In this document: piece after piece, positions 53,640 through 64,000 of the stretch
Layout: each line of letters starts with the position of its first letter
How positions within the stretch are numbered: position 1 is the first letter of the stretch
The notes under the pieces: generated by a model
What the model saw: the letters and a program-made list of their open reading frames with translations, nothing else
The model's database searches: none
What the model was told of the DNA's origin: nothing
Source of the DNA: Undaria pinnatifida
Lineage: Eukaryota; Sar; Phaeophyceae; Laminariales; Alariaceae
NCBI GenBank assembly: GCA_012845835.1
Contig: JABAKD010000014.1
Location: forward strand, 744,001 to 808,000
DNA length: 64,000 nucleotides
Direction: 5' to 3'
Translations under genes and position numbers: made by a program

Positions 53640-53990
53640 CGTTGACCCTTGAGCGTGCGGTTGCGCACATAACCCACCTCGGTGTGTCTCCACACTAACA
53701 CTAACACTAACACTAACACTAACACTAACACTAACACTAACACTAACACTAACACTAACACTAACACTAACACTAACACTAACACTAACACTAACACTAA
53801 CACTAACACTAACACTAACACTAACACTAACACTAACACTAACACTAACACTAACACTAACACTAACACTAACACTAACACTAACACTAACACTAACACT
53901 AACACTAACACTAACACTAACACTAACACTAACACTGACACCTCCATCGGAGAAGGAGAAAACCTGCGAAGGGACTACAGTTCCACAATT
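53640..53990 (-). repeat. Dispersed repeat copy containing the TTAGTG expansion
   Basis: On the minus strand: TGTAGTCCCTTCGCAGGTTT, CGATGGAGGTGT, the array, then GGAGACACACCGAGGTGGGT and TATGTGCGCAACCGCACGCT. It matches 33205-33340 on both sides of the array. Confidence 0.88.
53694..53936. repeat. Pure (TTAGTG)n array, about 40 units
   Basis: 243 bp of uninterrupted ACTAAC (TTAGTG on the minus strand), ending in one variant unit ACTGAC. It is one base away from the TTAGGG telomere unit but is interstitial. The Asn-Thr and Val-Leu frames are artefacts. Confidence 0.97.
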
Positions 53991-53999
53991 TTTGTTTTT

Positions 54000-55214
54000 C
54001 CAGTTTTTTTTCGCTTCTTACACCTAGGCTATGAGTTTTTTTTCATCGGCGAGCACTTTAATGTTATCAAAGATCAGTTTTTGGGTGTATTGGTATAATA
54101 TAGAGCGCCCCAAGCGAAGAGCCCCATAAAAAAAAAGAAGTTGCACCTGTACCGTACTAATAGTCGCATGTATCGGGCACCGGTTTTGTTCCCTGCGAGG
54201 GTCTTGGCTTGAGGAGACCTCTGAGCCTCACCCACAAACTGATTTGGAGAAAAATCGAAAGTCCACCCCGACAAAACGAAACAAAAGCATAGCCTGGGTA
54301 TTAAAAAAATCAGATCGAAAAACTCGGCCATGACATGTATGTTTGGACGATTTTCGGTCGAGGAGGGGCTCGTCATTCAGAAAACCAAAAGTGCCAAAAA
54401 CAAAAAGTGTTGTACACGTCTATCGTGTCAAGTGTCGTCAAGGGAAACCTGAGACGGAAACCTATGTATGCACGAAGCTCATCACTCGATTGGAATCATT
54501 ATGCGCTTGAACAAACCTCTCACAGCTCCTTACCCCGTCGCGCGTTGTTGGCTGGGAGTACGAACGGGTAAATTTAGGTCTTCACCGCCACAGCGCCAGT
54601 TGATCAGACGGCCTGATCGATGTTCATCGGCCATCCACTACCCAAGTAGGACAGGATTTATTTGCACATGTATGCAGAATATGAAAACGTTGCACAGTGT
54701 GCCCGTACGAACGAGTATCGTTATTATATTAGCCATCTGACAAGGTGCGGCAAGAAGTTCGACACCAATCACTCATACTCATGTCCGCAAAAAGAGGAAC
54801 GAAGAAGTACACCAAGGGAAACGAAAAGAAACAAGCCTGAGCACGAAACCTATGTCCCTTCTGCACCTACTGTCTTACACTACGCGATGCAAGCTAAACG
54901 TTATAGTGTCAAGTCCTACGTAGTTACCCCCCGAAGAGCTGTGGTCCATACAGTTACCCCCCCCCCGCCCCCCGGCTCGCCCCCTCACCCTCAAGCTCCT
55001 GCCGCGGGGGATTACTGTTTCGGGCACGATGTCGAGATATTGGCCCACGCAAAACAAGATTTTGGATTACCCATAGTGACGTTCAATAGTTCCCCCAGCA
55101 AGAAGCAGAGGTTAGCCTTCAAGTTCCTGCAAGTAACGTCTCCCCTCATATATCAATATGAAGATCGCCATCAAGCAGTGTGCAGCGCGGGTGTCAATCA
55201 CAAACAATGACGGA
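54000..55214. other. No supported gene; one 182-residue frame
   Basis: A MITE-like segment lies at 54090-54310. The plus-strand frame 54662-55210 has no recognisable domain; it has a Pro-rich middle and its last third overlaps the retroposon copy. I do not call it a gene. Confidence 0.4.
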
Positions 55215-55330
55215 GGAACATTTTTTTTTTTTTTTTTGCTATCCTTCGGCGGATGGGGCAAAATAAAGCTTAAGCTCACCACACTTACACGTATTTTCAT
55301 ACACATCGTGCGTCGATTTAACTCACTTGC
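55215..55330 (-). mobile_element. Poly-A-tailed retroposon fragment, copy 2
   Basis: On the minus strand: GACGCACGATGTGTATGAAA, TAAGTGTGGTGAGCTTAAGC, TTTATTTTGCCCCATCCGCC, GAAGGATAGC, then A18. Upstream sequence is not shared with copy 1 beyond the first bases. Confidence 0.62.
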
Positions 55331-57830
55331 ATTCGCAATCCAGCGGTAGCTGGCGTGTCCTTCGGTTCCCGCTGTGGCGATAGCGTGAGCTGTCCCTATC
55401 GGCGGTCCCCGTAAAATGGGTTGTTTCCTAGATATAATGTATTGGGTACCCTCCGGAATGCTGAGACTCATGGTGCAGTGGTTCACCGTAGGGGCAGGGC
55501 AGCAATGCAAGTGAAAGCAGTGGACGAGCGATGTCGTTCGCCCAAAGCGGAATACGATACAAGCTGATCGAGCTGCATGCCTAAGCACTGTCATGGCGAT
55601 GGCAAAAAACAGTCAGTCAGTGCCGTTCTCGTCAACTGGCGGTCCGATGCACACTACTCGTACCAGGTACTTATTTAGAAAAATGAAAAATACACTTAAT
55701 TCAGCCGTGAGATCGACCAAAAATGACTTTTTGATCAAAACCCAGCTTTGCAAACTGCGTGTGATACTTCGATCGCGCGAGTTACGGGATGTGTATACCC
55801 TCGTGAAGGGTACAACAGGTCGGTGACTCCCCTGCTAATAATGCCAAGGTCAACAGGACTAAGACGCTCAGCCTTGTTCTGCGCACGGAAACTGTAATAC
55901 CCGCATTATTAAGGGGGACAAAACCAGACATCTATCTGCGGAATTCAGTATGCACTAAACAATTCATAACTTTCTTAGTGTGAGTAACATTTGGAGTGGG
56001 CTACTTGGGTCTACACCGGGTTCGTACGCAGGTTCCTGTGTACTCCCTGTCTGTGTATGTGGCAGGCCAGCGGAGGTCCAGCCCAGGCCTGATGCTCGGG
56101 TTAGTGCTGTCGAGACATGATGGAACACACTTACTTACCATGTTGAATCATATCGAATACTTGATATTGGAAGCGCACAGAAGACCGGCCGCGGGTGAGA
56201 GGACGGCGTAATTTAAGTTGCTGCGAAATACATTCGACATTGGTGCATTATTTATGTAAATCGTCCTGGCCGTGGTCTTCCTTTCCGTATCTGTGTCGGG
56301 GGATATATCTTACCTGGTACATTTTTATCCCTGTCATATGTTTGCCCTCCGGCAATATGCAGCAGATCACCTTTGACATCTCGAAAAAAAATAGCAGCTC
56401 CATAAAGAACATTATGAGAAACCCCACGAGGAACAACCATGATGGCATGTAAGTCTATAGCCCTACAGTATTCGGTACCTGCACTTGCCCGGCTGAACTT
56501 TTACCACAACGTGCAAAGCTTACATCGCCCTAACTCTACGCAAAAATGTGTCTCCATAAGCTTGGATACGATTCTACATACTAATGAGGTCCTACAGTAC
56601 AAAGGACGTACACCCACCCGCTTCACGTGTCGTCCTTTCTCCACCCTTCTGTATCACGTGATCGTATATTAATGCTAAAGAAACGTGTGGGTGTGTGGGT
56701 TTGCCCCTCCCCCCCGTCCGCGTTGGTGAACCCTTATTAGCTGGAGGGTGACGCAGGACACCACTTCGCAAGATGGTGAACCGGGTGTCAATGATGACCC
56801 GGGTGGCCACCGAGACGATCTATAATGCTAGAAATTGGTGTGAACAGGCGTTCCTTCGAAACGACAACTCATTTGCCTTCGCCATTTTGGGCCTCCACCT
56901 GCCGCCCCACACAACCATGAGGCCGGACGGATTTGTGCCGCTGGGATTTCTCTGCCGTAGTTGAAGGTATGCACAGCAGTGTCACAGAACGTGGTGCGTC
57001 TATACACCGCTCGGGAGGTAGAGTTATCACCTGGTAGTTGGTGCTACTGCTGTACAGTTTTAGTAGTCGTGCGTACGTAGTAATAATGTTCGATTAAATT
57101 TTGTGCCAGGTATTATCTCGTAGGCGGCCAGGAGCTCGCAGAAAAGGGCACGCCTTGACGCCACAGAGCGTAAACAAACCTCAATGCGGAGATCCGTTTT
57201 CGTTGTTTCAACTCAAGAGAGAGGAAAACACTATCGAACAAAATGACGGCTGCAGCAGCTGCTAGCAGCGTCGGCAACGACACACGAAAGGTCCCCGGCT
57301 GCTGGTAAAGGGGATCGCGTCTGGAGTGCAACGTAGCTACAGTTAGTAAATATTAATAGCGTCGGTCCTTGAGTTCGATTCCCACCGTGGTGACAATTTG
57401 ACTTTTATTTATTTGCAAAAATGCAAAAAAAAAGGGTCAACTAAAACTGCTACTAATAATTACTAATACTACACTGCTGCTGAAAACGCCTAGCGGCGTG
57501 GGTAGGTACATTTCGACTCGAGTCGACGAGGGAATAAAATAAAAAATAATCATGCTGAATTCTTCTCGCGACAAAAGTGAAGGCACGTACCGTAGTGGGG
57601 AGGGGAGAGGAGGGCCCGCTATGTGACCCGGATCCGAGTTATTACTGGGAGGGAGGGCTGGAGTAGCTAAAGAAATAAACAAATAAACAACGCTTCCACT
57701 TCCGAGGCGCGCAAGCGCAACCACTATACGCTCGTCCGGGAGACAGGTGTCCTTCGACGAGCGCAGCTACAAACTCACTACCCTCGCGGTGGGAAGCGTT
57801 GGGCGCCTCGGTAAAGAAGGCAGCGACCTC
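55330..57830. other. No supported gene
   Basis: A frame at 56773-56964 (MVNRVSMMTRVATETIYNAR onward) looks protein-like but has no splice partner that I can identify. A B-box-like GAGTTCGATTCCCACC at 57372-57387 may be the tail of a decayed tRNA-derived sequence. Confidence 0.35.
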
Positions 57831-57834
57831 CGAT

Positions 57835-58365
57835 CGATCAGATCGATCAGGTAGCGGCGAGGCTCAGCATCGTTGGAGGGACGGACGCATCGTCCCGAGC
57901 GCGGAAAGGCGTCGGCAAGGAGCGCCAATAGATTACAAATAATTTCTGTGACCACTCAGGTCACGATGTCGCGCAGACTTCATCGATACAGACTAGCTCT
58001 GGGAGACCGCCAGGCCGGGAGGAGCCGGGAGGAAGAAGCGGGAGAGGACTACGGCCACTGGTGTGGGGTGGTAATGTTGATGGGGATTAAGGTAGGCTAA
58101 TAACTGAAACATAGACTAAAGACTAGTCTATATGTAAGGAAAGGAAGCAGTAGATAGAAAGAGAACATGTGGGGATAGGAAATGCGGAAATAATGGTTGG
58201 CAGAAGTACCACTACTGCTTCATGGAGGGATTTTATTCGACTTCTCGTTGATACTTATAGCTACTGCTTTATGGAGAAGGATATTCGATTTACATCGGAA
58301 CGGCATCTACGCTATATTGTCGGAGGGCAAACATAATGATGGCAATAAACTAACCCGGTACGCTA
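57835..58365 (+). repeat. Left arm of a large inverted-repeat pair
   Basis: CGTTGGAGGGACGGACGCAT, GCGCGGAAAGGCGT, GTGACCACTCAGGTCACGAT and GACTACGGCCACTGG, then after a gap GATATTCGATTTACATCGGA and ACGCTATATTGTCGGAGGGC. All recur in inverted order at 60030-59535. One frame, VGGTDAS..VTTQV..RRLHRYRL, stays recognisable in both arms, so a coding segment may underlie it. Confidence 0.82.
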
Positions 58366-58479
58366 CGTAGCACTTCACTTGCTTTACACCTCTTCTTCTT
58401 GATGAATTGCGACTGTACGGTTCACTCTGTTTCACAGCCGTCTGTGACTGTCACAGAATTTGTATCTCTATTAATAGGA

Positions 58480-59285
58480 TGAATCAGCATGGACTCTGGG
58501 TGTACTGATGGTGATGATGTCGTTGGGTAGAAAGAAAACGGTTTAATGTGAAGACAACACACACAAGCTAAGATAAAAGGGCTTCGTGAGGAGAGATCTA
58601 AGCACGCCTTCGTGTCGGGGTGTCTTTGGTGTTCGTTGTGTGTGTGTGTGTGTGTTCTTCACATTAAACCTGTGTGCAGCACAACAACACGATAATAGGC
58701 TCGAATACAGCCCGACCGGCCGCGAGAAACTACTACTATTACTACTACAGTAGTAACTACTACCTGGTACTAATCGTCTTTTTCTGGGGTATTTTTTTCC
58801 CCTTTGTTCCCTCCTTGCGTGTCCAGGTTTTTGGCTCGTGCTCGGATTATCTTATTTTGGTTTTACTTTACTTTATTTTATTTCATTTTATTATGTTTCT
58901 TTTCCGAGCTTTGGCTCTCCTTTCCGGTTGGGTTGTTTCTTCGATTTCCCCTTCGTTTTGTTTGTTTCATTTTTTGTTTTATTTTTATCTTTGTTTTTAT
59001 TTGTTTTCTTATTTTGTTTTTGTTTTTTGTTTTTGTTTTTGTTTTTGTTTATTTCGTATTTCTCTCTTCCAATGTATTTCTGTTGCTGACGTATGTATGT
59101 TGTGCCTGTCGTACCCAGTACTAGGGCATGACATTGCGTTGTCGAATGCATTACGATGCATTATCTCTGTGTCGTGGCTTGTGACCACAGAGCTGATCTT
59201 TCTAGGGTGAAGAATCAGTACGGACACTGGGTGTGCTGGATGTCGACGAGTAGAAGAACGGTTTAATGTGAAGAACACACACACA
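58480..59285. repeat. Direct repeats and hairpin inside the inverted pair
   Basis: 58480-58565 and 59205-59285 are direct copies (ATCAGYAYGGACWCTGGGTGT, GGTTTAATGTGAAGA then ACACACAC). At 58640-58667 the same motif is inverted (GTGTTCTTCACATTAAACC). The stretch between them (58790-59070) is T-rich TTTTG repeat. Confidence 0.75.
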
Positions 59286-59534
59286 CTAATAATACTGATG
59301 AATATCACACGTACGTACGTGTTGGTCGCCACCGCGCCTGCTACCTGGTGCCTGTGACAAGAAGCCAATGAAGTATGAATCGTTTGGTTCACAGCAGCTA
59401 GCTGTACTGCTGCTACATATTTTACAAATAAATATGATATTATGATATCATACATACGAGGAGCAGGGCGCTGTTGTACGCATGCATGGTGCTCAACGTG
59501 CGATGTGTGCGCAAACTTTCCATCATTATTATTG

Positions 59535-60030
59535 TTATTATTATTTTTGCCCTCCGACAATGTAGCGTAGATGCCTTTCCGATATCAATCGAATATCCTT
59601 CCCCATCCTTCCTCAAAGCACCAGTAGTAGCACCTAATATGAAGTCCAATGATCGCACCATAATGCAGTGGTATCTTCCGCCAACCTTATGCCCATTTTC
59701 CTTTCCCCACATCTTCTCCTTTTATCTACTATTTCCTTTCCCTATATTTGCTATGTATACCTGGTATGTTATAGCTGAGAGTCTACCTTAATCCTCATCA
59801 ACATTGCCACCCCAGGCCAGTGGCCGTAGTCCTCCCGATTCTTCCTCCCTTCTCCTTGCGGCCTGACGATCCCTCAGAGATAGTCTATATCGATGAACTC
59901 TGCGCGAAATCGCGACCTGAGTGGTCACATAAATGATTTGGAATAGTCGCTCGTTGCACACGCCTTTCCGCGCTAGGGACGATGCGTCCGTCCCTCCAAC
60001 GATGCTTGCCGCCACCTGATCTATCAGGTC
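59535..60030 (-). repeat. Right arm of a large inverted-repeat pair
   Basis: The minus strand reads IVGGTDASSLARKGVCNER, IIYVTTQVAISRRVHRYRLS and LRDRQAARRREEESGG, better preserved than in the left arm (which has a stop). The inner part with GGAAAGGCATCTACGCTACA also has a relative at 51535-51630. Confidence 0.82.
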
Positions 60031-60034
60031 GCTG

Positions 60035-60700
60035 CCTTCTTCACCCTTTCTATTGTTAATATCGACGACCCCGTCCTTGCTGGTGACCCATCGTTATGAC
60101 TGGGATGCACTGGCCGGCAGGGCTGTGAACTTCTGGACACATTGGCGTACAGGGTTCCCACATTACCACCCTTCGGCATTTTGGGTCCTCTGCTTTACCG
60201 TCCGATGCACTCCTACACCCTGAACGGCCGTCATTCCATGGACATCTTTGGCGTGTGTGCGGTAGGCGGTAGGATGTAGGCGGCGGTTACGGTTGGCGGT
60301 TGGGGAATCTGGCGGTTTCATTATAGCGCGGCGAAATTAGTTGTGAAACGTATTTCGCCATTGGAAGCACACTGGAATCCGCTTCCAGCTGTACCCACCA
60401 CCAACACGGGCCGCGATATGGCGCAACGCGTGCTACGACAGGGCCTACAGCAGCTCAGAGGGAGTCGTGGCCACAAATTAGCTTAGAGCAAGGGGGAATC
60501 GGCGGTTTTGAGCAGAAAAACAGCGAAAAACAAGGGGATAGGACGTGGTTCCATAAGTTGGACGGCTTGTTTTCTCTCCAACCACGCAAGCTCTCCTCTG
60601 TCTGAGTTATGCGGGGGATGCATCATTGACCAAAGAGATCGGATAAGCATCATCATCCAGCCTCCTCTCATCATTAGCTCGTAGCTTGCAACCGACTCCG
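60035..60700. other. No gene seen upstream of the DEK-like exon
   Basis: Presumably 5' flank of the plus-strand gene. A GGCGGT-rich patch lies at 60258-60316. The 145-residue minus-strand frame at 60920-60483 lies over the DEK-like exon and has no recognisable features. Confidence 0.35.
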
Positions 60701-60708
60701 AAACCACG

Positions 60709-61724
60709 ATGGCCGCACGTGACTCGCGAGACAAGAAGGGGGTGGAGCGGTTCGTCCCACCCGAGGAGCAGCAGGAGAAGGGGAAGCACGCCGTCTTCGA
60801 GGTGAATCCTAATCCTAAAAAGTTTTTAAACGAAGAAAGCCTGTTTTTAGCGTGTGCTTGGGAGGTACTAGCTCTAATCCTGAAAAGCTCGTAGTTTGTT
60901 CGCCGTTGCGAGGCCACCATGAGGCTGGCAACATACCGACATGGGTTACCGTAAGGGAGGGAGGGATGCAGAGCTATGTCCCCGCAAAGGTTGCTCTGTC
61001 GGTGGTACAGCGTTGGCGGTACCCGGCAGGGCGCGAGAATTGTGGCAGCAAACGGCTTCTTTCTTCTGTTCTTAGGCTCTTTCTTGAGTTGAGAAAATCA
61101 GTTTGCTTCGACCATACCGTCACCACAAATGCCGCGCGCAAGCACGCCGACACCAGACCCAAGCTCCACCCCACCCCGAGCTCTCAGCTTGCCAACCTTG
61201 ATCAGAGAGGTCACTTGTGAACACGTAGCAGCAATCAGCAATTTTGAAATCTATAGAATCTCGCATATTTTTATCTTCCACAGCGCACGTGCATGAACTA
61301 CGAACGTACGTAAAAAAGTCACCTCGAGTTTGTACGTAAAAAAAAAAAGATACAAGGCTACAATACGTGGGGAGAAAAGCGTGCGTACAATTTTATTTCT
61401 TGTATAGTTTATCCAAGATGTTTTTTTGCTGCCTTGGCTAAAAAAATTGGCGCCCACAAATTCGGAGCCTCGTTTTGTACATGAGTTTAAAGACCGTTTG
61501 ATCACCATAGTAATATGTAAACGTTCTCTATATTTCCGTCTACATTGTACCCAGCGGCAAAACATCTCGGATAAAGTATTGGAAATTCAAAAATATCGCC
61601 AAAATCGTGCTCTTTTTCCCTTGTCTTTTCCACTTGCCGCCAACAACGCTTGCTCTTCTTGCTCCCTCGTGTTGCACGTGCCGCCGGCAGGGCTCAGGGA
61701 CGAAGCTCGGCGACATCCCCATCG
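60709..61724 (+). CDS. Probable DEK-like chromatin protein, first two exons (partial)
   Basis: Exon 1 60709-60801 encodes MAARDSRDKKGVERFVPPEE and QQEKGKHAVFE, then a GTGAAT donor. Exon 2 61691-61724 (34 nt), after the GCCGGCAG acceptor, encodes GSGTKLGDIPI plus one base, then a GTGAGC donor; phase 0 is kept. The combination of a K-x-VERF start and G-x-G-T-x-L-x-x-I-P is the N-terminal signature I know from DEK-family DNA-binding proteins (which continue N-V-x-F-x-L). The rest must lie downstream. I could not find exon 3 before 64000, so this is a partial, moderately supported call. Confidence 0.5.
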
Positions 61725-63260
61725 GTGAGCTGGTTTGTCGCTTGTGAACCTCCCCCATCTTGTCTTTGATTGTGGGTTGTGTGTGCCTCAGCAGCCATGG
61801 ATTGTTGTATTCACCGAGGGCAACCCCCCCCCCAAGGGCCCCAAGCCCCAAGGTCTACGTAGGTTTTCCTACGTAGGTTTTTTGGTTTCTATGAAGCAAA
61901 CTGATCAGTGATCAAACTAACTGGCTAACAATGATACTTCTTTAACACCTGAACTGCTGTGAATGTGAATGTGAGGCTTTTTATACTGCTGTAGAGCTCT
62001 CAACTCTCAGCTCTAGAAGTATCATGATCCCGTGTCGGTTGGTGTGGTACCCTCTCTAGCAATGCGGGGCGCCAGTATAGTGCGGTGGTGCGAGTACCCT
62101 CTAGCAATGCGAGGCGCCAGTTTAGTGCGGTGAATCGCGTGTCAGGGCGTCAGGGCCTCGTCCTAGAGAACCAGGCATTACTCATTAATAACGAGATGCG
62201 ATTGTTCGGGGTCCCGCTTTAGTGCGGGTGTTGTCGTTTGGCAAGGCGTCGCGCTACGTAATGAGATCACGACTAAAAATATCAGGTACCTGGTACACAG
62301 CAGTAGTACTCTTGAGTACAAGTATAGTGTTTTCGTATGATACTTTAGTCGTTGCTGTGTGCGTCGCATGAGGCTACTGCTTGCTGCTGCATGGTATGGA
62401 TGAGCTGGTATCGTGAGGGTTCGAGTGCACAGCAGCAGTAGCAGTGCGTAGGCAGGGCTGGCTTGCTGGAAATGGGAAATGGGTCTGTCCGCCACAAGGA
62501 CAGCAGCAGTAAACACCAGGATTGTCATATCCATGATAGCACACCCCGGGGATGACATTTTGACCTACCAGGTTTGAATTGTGTTACACACCTTCGGCAG
62601 ATGACGATCTGTAGACACTACTGCAGAGTATCTAATAATACAACTGCAGCAGATGCGTCTGCCGTTTTGAGATGTTTCGCGGCTCTTTACATAAAGAGAA
62701 CATTCCCAACCCTGGAAATGTTCGCTCGTAGGGTATAGATCATTCAAATCACACGGCTCCCACACGGTAGCAGGGTAGCATGAGCTATAACATGGTACAG
62801 ATCTTCCCCGAAAGATCGTTTGACCATGTACTTGGTATATGAGCTGACGTGTGAATGTTGTCTCCGGGCGTGCTGTTTGGGGAGGGGTGTGCGTGAAACA
62901 CACCGCTGCTGGTGCACAAGCCATCGTTTTTTTAGGACGTACGTATATAAGGTGTGATATTATACATACGTACCGCACACTTGCACGTATTGGTGGCCGT
63001 AGACTTTACTGTTATGATATTTAATAAAGAATATTCCAAGGGCGTCAGCCGTGAGTTCGACGAATTTCAGATATTATACGTACGCCACCAGCCGCTGGCG
63101 TCGACACGACGTGTGCGTGTATGATAAAAAATACTCTGGAGTAATATACAGCAGTACGACCTGGTATGGGTTTGTAGTGCATATGTTGGTTTTCAATATT
63201 TGGGCCAAATAAGTAAACAATGAAATGCGTTGGCTGCACTGCCGTACCGTACCGTACGAG
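61725..63260. other. No supported exon; presumed intron of the DEK-like gene
   Basis: Contains the palindromic CTACGTAGGTTTTCCTACGTAG (61855-61876) and two copies of GGTGYGRGTACCCTCTAGCAATGCGRGGCGCCAGT around 62045-62125. No coding signal. Confidence 0.4.
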
Positions 63261-63273
63261 CCTACCTTAACGC

Positions 63274-63510
63274 CTTTAGAGCCCCAAAATCCCTCCCTAT
63301 ACTATCTCGAAGCAAAATTTGTCCCCAGATAAGGATTTCCAGTTGTGAAGGCGTTGCCCCCTTTAGAGCCCCAAAATCCTTGCCTGTACTAACTTCAAGT
63401 AAATTTGTAAAAAAAAGGGTTTCCAGTTGTGAAGGTAGAGCCCCCAAATCCCCCCCTTTACTTGAAGTAAATTTGTCCCCAAAAAGGGTTTCCAGTAGTT
63501 GAGGTATTGA
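63274..63510. repeat. About 80-bp tandem repeat, three units
   Basis: Units share TTTAGAGCCCCAAAATCC, ACTTCAAGTAAATTTGT and GGGTTTCCAGTTGTGAAGG. The third is shortened. Confidence 0.9.
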
Positions 63511-64000
63511 CGTGGAGTACGCTGTGAATATACTAGAATACAAGGTTCCCCTCCGGGAAGTGCCCAAGGGAGTGGCGCAAGAACGAAACCCAAGCATCCA
63601 ACATCTGACCGTCTGTGGGCAAATAAGATGGGTGGTGGTGAAAACTATGTTCTTGTCCGCAGCTCGAGAAGCGGGGTGTAGGGAGGCGCTCTCCCGGGTA
63701 CGGTTCGCTCTCTCCCCGTCGTGGCGGAGAACCGTAAATAAGTGGTAATCCCATGAGTACGTGTCCAGCGCCAGTACTCGTACGATGCGGACTTTTTATA
63801 CGGGCGACTCTTATGCAGTAAATATTGCGTGGTAAAAAATGAAAGGTCGAAAGGTGGATGTTCAACCGGCAAAAAAAAACAAAATCAACAGTTGTTCCTT
63901 GCGCCGTCTTTCTATCGTGGTTTCCTGTTTCGTATGGAAATCAGCAATTTCAGAATAAGTACTCTTCGTGTCTTGTTGAGAGAGATATTGAACTTCACGA

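Noticed and set aside
53636-53947. 103-residue Val-Leu repeat frame (and the Asn-Thr frame on the other strand)
   Set aside because: It is the translation of the TTAGTG hexamer array; no coding signal.
57345-57400. A tRNA gene with GAGTTCGATTCCCACC
   Set aside because: Only the T-arm/B-box half is present; no pairing acceptor stem or D-arm could be drawn upstream.
58674-59210. 178-residue hydrophobic frame resembling a membrane protein
   Set aside because: Low-complexity TTTTG/TTTTA sequence gives Phe/Leu/Val in every frame; no conserved motif.
1-64000. CRISPR array or bacterial operon
   Set aside because: No regular short direct repeats with unique spacers; spliced genes and transposons show a eukaryotic nuclear sequence.

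Overview
This is nuclear DNA from a multicellular or large-genome eukaryote. There are no bacterial operons, coding density is very low, and spliced genes have long introns with G|GT donors and pyrimidine-rich acceptors. Several classes of eukaryotic transposon are present: LTR Gypsy and Copia, a hAT-like DNA element, hairpin MITEs, a tRNA-derived SINE and a foldback satellite. Splice-junction style, about 90% intron, the divergence of the encoded ETF-QO and heavy repeat decay would fit a brown alga or another stramenopile. That placement is inference with low to moderate confidence.

The one gene that can be reconstructed completely is ETFDH (electron transfer flavoprotein-ubiquinone oxidoreductase) on the minus strand, 47562 to 26139. 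I joined 13 exons by reading splice sites. They total 2007 nt (668 residues plus stop), every junction keeps phase, and the product runs from a mitochondrial presequence through the GxGxxG FAD site to the C-terminal 4Fe-4S cysteines. Introns range from 446 nt to 7.5 kb. The largest (intron 7) holds a 6.7 kb hAT-like element with an exact 8-bp target duplication, itself carrying Gypsy and Copia debris.

The most unusual observation is that many ETFDH exons are accompanied in the adjacent intron by decayed tandem copies of their own edge: acceptor plus first codons upstream, or last codons plus donor downstream. I see this at exons 2, 3, 4, 5, 8, 9, 12 and at the stop-codon end of exon 13.

Layout: 1-3.5 kb, plus-strand coding remnants of an unrecognised protein with a lysine-rich then acidic tail. 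4.3-8 kb, no gene, some duplications and a MITE. 8.2-22.1 kb, an array of roughly 17 decayed copies of a foldback (long inverted repeat) satellite, interrupted by tRNA-derived SINEs and by a 3 kb non-autonomous LTR element (18118-21087) with 220-bp LTRs and a 5-bp target duplication. 22.1-25.9 kb, anonymous duplicated sequence. 26.1-47.6 kb, ETFDH. 48-51 kb, dispersed repeats and a decayed Gypsy pol. 53.7 kb, a 243-bp pure TTAGTG array lodged inside a repeat whose unexpanded copy lies at 33.2 kb. 57.8-60.0 kb, a large inverted-repeat pair. 60.7-61.7 kb, the first two exons of a probable DEK-like chromatin protein on the plus strand. The rest is repeat-rich with no gene I can support.
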